A stretch of DNA of 64,000 nucleotides from Candidatus Margulisiibacteriota bacterium. GTDB lineage: Bacteria > Margulisbacteria > Riflemargulisbacteria > GWF2-39-127. Location of the stretch: contig QKMY01000024.1 of the NCBI GenBank assembly GCA_003242895.1, positions 1 to 64,000 on the forward strand, in the 5' to 3' direction. The notes under the pieces are model-generated. The model saw only the letters and a program-made list of their open reading frames with translations, had not been told where the DNA came from and searched no databases. The translations under genes were made by a program, and so were the position numbers. Below, in pieces: positions 59,260-64,000 of the stretch. Position 1 is the first letter of the stretch. Each line of letters opens with the position of its first letter.

Positions 59260-60684
59260 ATGAAAACAATCAAATATTTGATCTTATCATTTTTTTTTAC
59301 AACTACCTGTTTTTCTTCAGACTTTCTAACTCTTATTAATGAAATGAACTTTCCTAATATTTCTCAGGAAATACTAGGGCATCCGTATGATAGTCATGGG
59401 TGTTTTCACTTTTACCCTGCGGATATCTATATTCTTTACAGCATTGTTCCTGATCTTGCGGAACTTCAAGTCAAGGACTATACTTCAACTCCTGACGTTG
59501 CTGTTTCTGAGCTTCCCTGGGCGATCGAGGTAATAAAAAAGACTGCGGATATTAAATATTACAAAGAACTTCTGAATAATCCGTCGAACGCTTCTGTTGT
59601 TGCTTATCCGGGGAGCGAAGTATGGATTATCTATAATAAAAAAGTTCCTTTATTTAGAATGAAGGCACTCCCTGGTCCATCAAAAGCGTATTATCTTTCA
59701 TATACAAATCCTACATCATCCGAGTATACCTTTGATCCTTCCCTCTCAGAAGCAACTACCCCAGGTAAATACTATATTTTTGGCAGAAGTGATGACTTCT
59801 TTACGACGAGCTATAGATATACGACTATTGTCCCCATGTGGGCAAAAATTCAGAAAACAAGTGGAGGTTATGTCTATTATCGCAAAAACAAGGCTTATCC
59901 CGTTCCGGAAATCATTAGAATTGATCTCGAAAAAAATTATGCCGGTCGGTTAATCTATAATTATTTCGATATCAAAAGGGATGCTTCCGGAAAAATAGTA
60001 GAAGCAATGTGGGGGAGTCATGATTTTGGAAAGTATACTATATTCTGGAGCAGAGACAAAAGAAATGTCTCTAATGAGATGGGATATGCTACCGGAGAAG
60101 TATCATTTGAGCAGAAACAGTTTATCATGGATTTGGCCACGGCTCTTAGTGTTCCCAGCAGTAATAAATTAGAAAGTTTTCTTAATAATTTTTCAGGATA
60201 TCATGAGTATATTAATTTGCTCTATTTTCTGAAAGGCAATGACAGCTTTTATTTGAACAATCCTGTAGTTACAACATATCTTAGATTAATGTATAATCAG
60301 AATGTGACGTACAAAGAATGGCAGGGATTACCGCCGTATATTAGAGCAGCCTACAAATTGTACTATTTTCCGAAAGATTATACGTTAGATTCAGAAGAGA
60401 TTTATTCTTTAAATAAAATCGGTATCAATTCAAAGGATTATCGTAAAATCTATGGTATTGAGCGAGAATTGTATTTGTACAAGATAGCTGCTGACAAATT
60501 AATATTAAAATTTGCCTATTTAACAAAAAACTGGGATTACTTTAAGCAGATATATTCGCTAGGACAAACGGAATTTGCAAAGGCTCATATCGATTCATTG
60601 AAGACAAAAGAAGATGTTTTTTATAAAATTCTGCTCAAAAGGAATCAATTTGAGCAAATATCTATAAATGATCTGAAACCATGA
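59260..60684 (+). CDS. Exported YkuD-like protein with apparently permuted motif order (copy 1)
   Basis: The 474-residue protein starts at ATG 59260 with a signal peptide (to about 20); an in-frame TTG upstream at 59206 would destroy it. The motif SHGC (45-48) is followed by FHFYPADIYILYSIV, as in the C-terminal part of YkuD L,D-transpeptidases. Only after this come the strands VAYPGSEVWIIYNKKVPLFRM, TTPGKYYIFG (about 166-176) and WGSHDFGKYTIFWS (251-264), which in normal YkuD proteins precede SHGC. The position of the IHG histidine is Tyr here (GYATGE, 275-280). The C-terminal 180 residues are Tyr/Lys/Leu-rich helices without known motifs. It is a paralogue of the next gene. Assignment rests on motifs, not a search. 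Confidence 0.6.
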   Translation: MKTIKYLILSFFFTTTCFSSDFLTLINEMNFPNISQEILGHPYDSHGCFHFYPADIYILYSIVPDLAELQVKDYTSTPDVAVSELPWAIEVIKKTADIKYYKELLNNPSNASVVAYPGSEVWIIYNKKVPLFRMKALPGPSKAYYLSYTNPTSSEYTFDPSLSEATTPGKYYIFGRSDDFFTTSYRYTTIVPMWAKIQKTSGGYVYYRKNKAYPVPEIIRIDLEKNYAGRLIYNYFDIKRDASGKIVEAMWGSHDFGKYTIFWSRDKRNVSNEMGYATGEVSFEQKQFIMDLATALSVPSSNKLESFLNNFSGYHEYINLLYFLKGNDSFYLNNPVVTTYLRLMYNQNVTYKEWQGLPPYIRAAYKLYYFPKDYTLDSEEIYSLNKIGINSKDYRKIYGIERELYLYKIAADKLILKFAYLTKNWDYFKQIYSLGQTEFAKAHIDSLKTKEDVFYKILLKRNQFEQISINDLKP

Positions 60685-62216
60685 AAAGAAATGTAATATT
60701 TTTAGTATTCATAATTTTGCTTGTATTAGCGACGATATCTTTTGCCGCGAATTTTAATTATGTGGGAAAAGAAGAGTTGTATAGGTACTCAAAACTAAAC
60801 GATACTTATCCGCCGCTTCAGTACCAACTTATCAGAGAAATTAACGATTTCAAGGTAGCTTCGTATATCAATAATGGTATTGGGAATCTTTATATAAGCC
60901 ATGGATGTGTGCATATCTCGCCGGCTACGAGCTTCATATTGTATTCGATTTTACCTTTAAACGCTACTGTGTACATAAAAGGATATAACCTTAATCCGCC
61001 TGATAATCTCGCCGAGATTGCGGAATTGACGGACCTTGTTAATTCTAACGAAGATATTCAGAACTTGAAATATAAATGTAGTGATCCGACAGGGTTAAAG
61101 CTGGTACTCTATCCGCAGAAGGCGGGTATCTTGTTTCTGAATAACAAAGCTTTTGCTAAATTTAATGTGATGTCCGGCCCTGAGTTTTCAAATTATCCTC
61201 TACAAGGTAAAGATGAAAAAGGTCTGGTGTTCGACAAGAACTATGCAGAGCCGACACCGGAAGGAATGTTTAGGATCTTTAAGAAGACTGACTATTTCTA
61301 TGCCTCGCTTTATCCTGATACGTCACTGCTTAAACAAGACTGCCTGATGGTATATAAGGATAACAAATGGAAGTACTGGGATGAAGATAAGCAACTCTGG
61401 GCGAGTGTTCCGGTTAATATTGCCGAGGACCTGGCAAGAAAAGACGATAGCTTTACTATGCTTTTTTATGAAATCAAAAGGGATAAAGACAATAATATTA
61501 TCTCCGCCAGGTGGGGTGGACATCCTTTTGGCAAACATGCCTTGATGCTCATGGATGATAAAAATGTCATTACTTCTATTCTGATACACACTAATGGGCA
61601 GCTTTTGCTGGAAGAACAAGAGATGCTTTATTACATCACTGATATGATTATTTCGGATAAAGAAAAAACCTGGGATGAATTTGTTGAGTCTCATCAACCG
61701 CTTATTGAAATGAGATATATTAACGATTTCATTCAAAATCCCCAGAATTCTTCGTTTGCCGACAATAAATCGACGGCTTTTTTTAAGTTAGCGAATAATC
61801 TTTCGCTGAGTGCAGAAGAAAAACTGTATGTTCCTGATTATTATTATTTATCGCAGAGGGTCACTCGCGCTACAAAATACAAAATGACCTATGCGTTTTC
61901 GAGTGCAGACAAGCGGGTGTTGTCCGAATGGCGGATCTCTCAGGATAAAATGATATATCCGAAGTTTTATGGGATCTATTATGATATTTTCAGTTATGAC
62001 CTGAGTTTTCGGAAATCGGCTTCATGGTATAATTCTTTGCGAATAACGTGGGATTATGTTCAACCTCTAAAACAGGAATTTATGGTTTATTTCGATAAAA
62101 ACAATATTGAATCACCTATTGATCGGGGAAAGGTTTGTTTTTCTTTGTTATCAAACAGGCTTCGTTTCGGGACTGTCTCAAGCTTATATTTATGGCTGTT
62201 TTTAAAAGGTATGTAG
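60681..62216 (+). CDS. Exported YkuD-like protein with apparently permuted motif order (copy 2)
   Basis: The 511-residue protein has a signal peptide (to about 22) and begins on the ATGA overlap with copy 1, so the two are co-translated. Motifs in order are SHGC (73-76) with VHISPATSFILYSILPLNATVYIKG, then strands LVLYPQKAGILFLNNKAFAKFNVMSG, TPEGMFRIF (192-200), WGGHPFGKHALMLMDD (278-292) and ILIHTNG (300-306). The last aligns with the catalytic IHG histidine of L,D-transpeptidases. So all catalytic residues are present, with SHGC first instead of last. A C-terminal helical region (about 315-511) matches that of copy 1. Likely acts on peptidoglycan in the periplasm (inference). Confidence 0.65.
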   Translation: MKRNVIFLVFIILLVLATISFAANFNYVGKEELYRYSKLNDTYPPLQYQLIREINDFKVASYINNGIGNLYISHGCVHISPATSFILYSILPLNATVYIKGYNLNPPDNLAEIAELTDLVNSNEDIQNLKYKCSDPTGLKLVLYPQKAGILFLNNKAFAKFNVMSGPEFSNYPLQGKDEKGLVFDKNYAEPTPEGMFRIFKKTDYFYASLYPDTSLLKQDCLMVYKDNKWKYWDEDKQLWASVPVNIAEDLARKDDSFTMLFYEIKRDKDNNIISARWGGHPFGKHALMLMDDKNVITSILIHTNGQLLLEEQEMLYYITDMIISDKEKTWDEFVESHQPLIEMRYINDFIQNPQNSSFADNKSTAFFKLANNLSLSAEEKLYVPDYYYLSQRVTRATKYKMTYAFSSADKRVLSEWRISQDKMIYPKFYGIYYDIFSYDLSFRKSASWYNSLRITWDYVQPLKQEFMVYFDKNNIESPIDRGKVCFSLLSNRLRFGTVSSLYLWLFLKGM

Positions 62217-62217
62217 G

Positions 62218-62787
62218 CTACTTTTTCTTTTTTTTGACTGAATAGCCGAATGAGCCAACCTGGTTACCTAAAACATAATATTTTCCGTGAGAATAGCAAA
62301 TCGGATCCATTGCCCGAAGATTGAGCGCCTCGTTTGTGTTGATTAATATTTTATCGACGTGTACTCCGAGGACTTCTGCGAGGAACATATCGTGAGAGCC
62401 TAAAGAGATAATGGTTTTCACTCTGCATTCAATATTAAGCGGGCTTTCCAGGATGAGTGGAGCCGCAACATAGGCAGCTTTTGCCGGCGTCAGCTTGAGA
62501 TGAGTAAACTTATTGATATCCCTGCCGGACTTAACACCACAAAAATCAGTAGCAAAAGCCAGTTTTTGATTTGTCAGATTGACGACGAACTCTCCATTTT
62601 TTTTGATAATATCGTAAGAATAGCGGGACGGGCGAAGAGAAATTGAAAGCATTGGCGGGTCCGTACAGACGGTTCCTGCCCAGGCTATCGTTATAATATT
62701 ATGCTCTTCATTGCTGGTGCCGCATGATACCATTACTACCGGTAGAGGATACAGCATTGTCCCTGCTTTCCAGAGTTTTTTAGTCAT
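62218..62787 (-). CDS. Flavin reductase-like domain protein (FMN-binding split barrel)
   Basis: The 189-residue protein has the flavin reductase-like pattern: YPLPVVMVSCG at the N terminus, NIITIAWAGTVCTDPPMLSISLRPSRYSYDIIKKNGEFVVNL (FMN-binding), and FCGVKSGRDINKF. It continues with APLILESPLNIECRV and ISLGSHDMFLAEVLGVHV. Members bind FMN and either reduce flavin or transfer electrons; the partner is unknown. AAAGGATC precedes ATG 62787. Its stop is one base from the convergent YkuD-like gene. The C terminus is a run of lysines. Confidence 0.9.
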   Translation of the reverse strand: MTKKLWKAGTMLYPLPVVMVSCGTSNEEHNIITIAWAGTVCTDPPMLSISLRPSRYSYDIIKKNGEFVVNLTNQKLAFATDFCGVKSGRDINKFTHLKLTPAKAAYVAAPLILESPLNIECRVKTIISLGSHDMFLAEVLGVHVDKILINTNEALNLRAMDPICYSHGKYYVLGNQVGSFGYSVKKKKK

Positions 62788-63038
62788 TATAGTGATCCTT
62801 TATTTTTTCCATATTATGGCAATATTGCAGCAGAAAAGCAATATAGTCCCTTCGTCGATGCAACCTGCTGCTTTCCGCGAAATTATGTCTTGATGAATTA
62901 TGTACTATAACATAATATGTTGTTTTGGATGGTGCAATAATTTCAAAACATAAACTATCCATGCAAGAAAAAGAAGAAAAATCAAGATCTATATAGATAA
63001 AGATAATACGTGCTCGAAAGAAACAGGAAGGTAGAAAA

Positions 63039-64000
63039 TGATTTTTTCGTCAACAGAATCAATTCAACCAAAGGGTATACTCAATTCTCTTCTTAAACTT
63101 AAAACAGCCGTCGTTGAAGGGCCTGAAGCAACGAAAGCTGTGAAAATTAATACTGGGCCATATCTGAATCCGCAATCTTCACCCGAAAGCGCTAATGTAA
63201 TCAATGCCATGCAAAGTAATATCAATATAGTGAAGGTAGATCCGAAGGAAGTGAGTAAACAGGCAAATAAGGAAATAATGACCTTATTCCAGCGATGTAT
63301 TTTGATAAATCGGAACAGCAAAGGAATTAGCTATCAAGATGTTATGGAGATGTCCCAATCAGCTCAGAAACAATTTATTTCCAGATTATTTGGAATTACT
63401 GATGAAGTAATGCTTACCCAGGCTTTGGACTCTATGAACGAATCTACCTTTTCTAAAAAAGTCAGTGAACTTCAATGGAACTATTATAAACAGTACCATA
63501 GCCTTCTTGGCGAAGGGGTTGGGATCCGCAGCATTGTGGATGGCATTATGGGGATCAAAACCTTTACAGCTACTTTTACCGGAGCCGGATTTGAGGATGC
63601 TCAGGGTTATTGTGATGCAATCTTCAATTTAACCGGAAGAACCAAAGATCAGCTTCTTCCAAAAGTTGCTGGTGTTAACGCTCCATTATTTGCAGCCGGA
63701 GGTTTTTCCTGTGCTCTTTTTGCAGGACTTGATAATAGTAGTTCGTTTGAAATTACGGCTGAGGGTGTCACTTTTGAGCAGTTGGCAAAGCAGATATCGG
63801 AGTTTTATAAAGATTTTATCCCAGTATCAGGACAAGACAAAGAAAAACTTATAGCTCAGGCGTTACAATGGTATCATCAGGAGCTTAACGGGAAATCAAC
63901 CCTGAATAAAGGTGATAAACTGGAATTACTTCCTCAAGAGATCCTTGTGCAATTCGAGGTGCAGGGAAGTAACGGTTATTTTGATCCTGCTGCATTTGCA
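63039..64000 (+). CDS. Unknown protein, partial at right window edge
   Basis: I read this frame directly: ATG 63039 with AGGAAGG upstream, open for 320 codons to the window end without a stop. There is no signal peptide. Residues 1-100 are polar with Ser, Thr and Asn; 100-320 look like a mixed alpha/beta or helical domain with SIVDGIMGIKTFTATFTGAGFEDAQGYCDAIFNL and Gly-rich stretches. I do not recognise the family. Confidence 0.7.

Overview
The window reads as a chromosomal segment of a low-GC, Gram-negative-type (diderm) bacterium that makes lipid A. It carries tamB, two bamA-type genes, skp, lpxD, lpxC, a fabZ-lpxA fusion, lpxB and rseP. It also encodes an SLH-domain protein with a LysM domain, a combination seen in diderm phyla outside the Proteobacteria such as Cyanobacteria-related and Margulisbacteria-like lineages. 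A Margulisbacteria-like origin is my guess from gene content and cannot be shown here. There is no prophage, insertion sequence or CRISPR array; nearly everything is ordinary chromosome with a few odd loci.

Layout. 1-4194: two tandem minus-strand genes for TPR/O-GlcNAc-transferase-like (GT41) proteins; the left one is cut by the window edge. Divergent from them is a large Ser/Thr/Asn-rich protein (4627-7152), then a methyltransferase and carB. 11.5-22.9 kb: a small hypothetical gene, dnaE, hisI and hisE, the SLH/LysM protein, a GerMN protein, gatCAB, a small conserved protein and a convergent coiled-coil gene. 23.1-44.4 kb: mtnP, then the long same-strand envelope cluster tamB-bamA-bamA-skp-lpxD-(barrel)-lpxC-fabZ/lpxA-lpxB-rseP-tktN-tktC-ftsE-ftsX-PPIase. 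It has many overlapping ends and stops at a strong terminator. 44.4-50.4 kb: an M16 peptidase flanked by two single-domain response regulators on the other strand, tRNA-Glu(CUC) with a good promoter, and a chemoreceptor. 50.7-58.1 kb: ftsH, a DMT exporter, and minus-strand MscS, Cu/Zn-type permease and PBP1A genes. 58.5-62.2 kb: an outer-membrane-barrel protein followed by two tandem exported proteins. 62.2-64 kb: a flavin reductase and the start of a large unknown protein cut by the right edge.

How they work together. The central cluster covers outer-membrane protein insertion (BamA, Skp, TamB, PPIase), lipid A synthesis (LpxD, LpxC, FabZ-LpxA, LpxB), envelope stress proteolysis (RseP) and division (FtsEX). 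The flanks add wall synthesis (PBP1A), quality control (FtsH) and chemotaxis-type signalling.

The most unusual locus is 59260-62216. Two paralogous exported proteins carry every signature of the YkuD L,D-transpeptidase fold, but with the catalytic SHGC segment at the N terminus and the other core motifs after it, as if the domain were circularly permuted. The first copy also appears to have lost the catalytic histidine. A second locus worth attention is the GT41 pair beside a protein holding about 22 NX(S/T) sequons, a possible glycosyltransferase-substrate pair.
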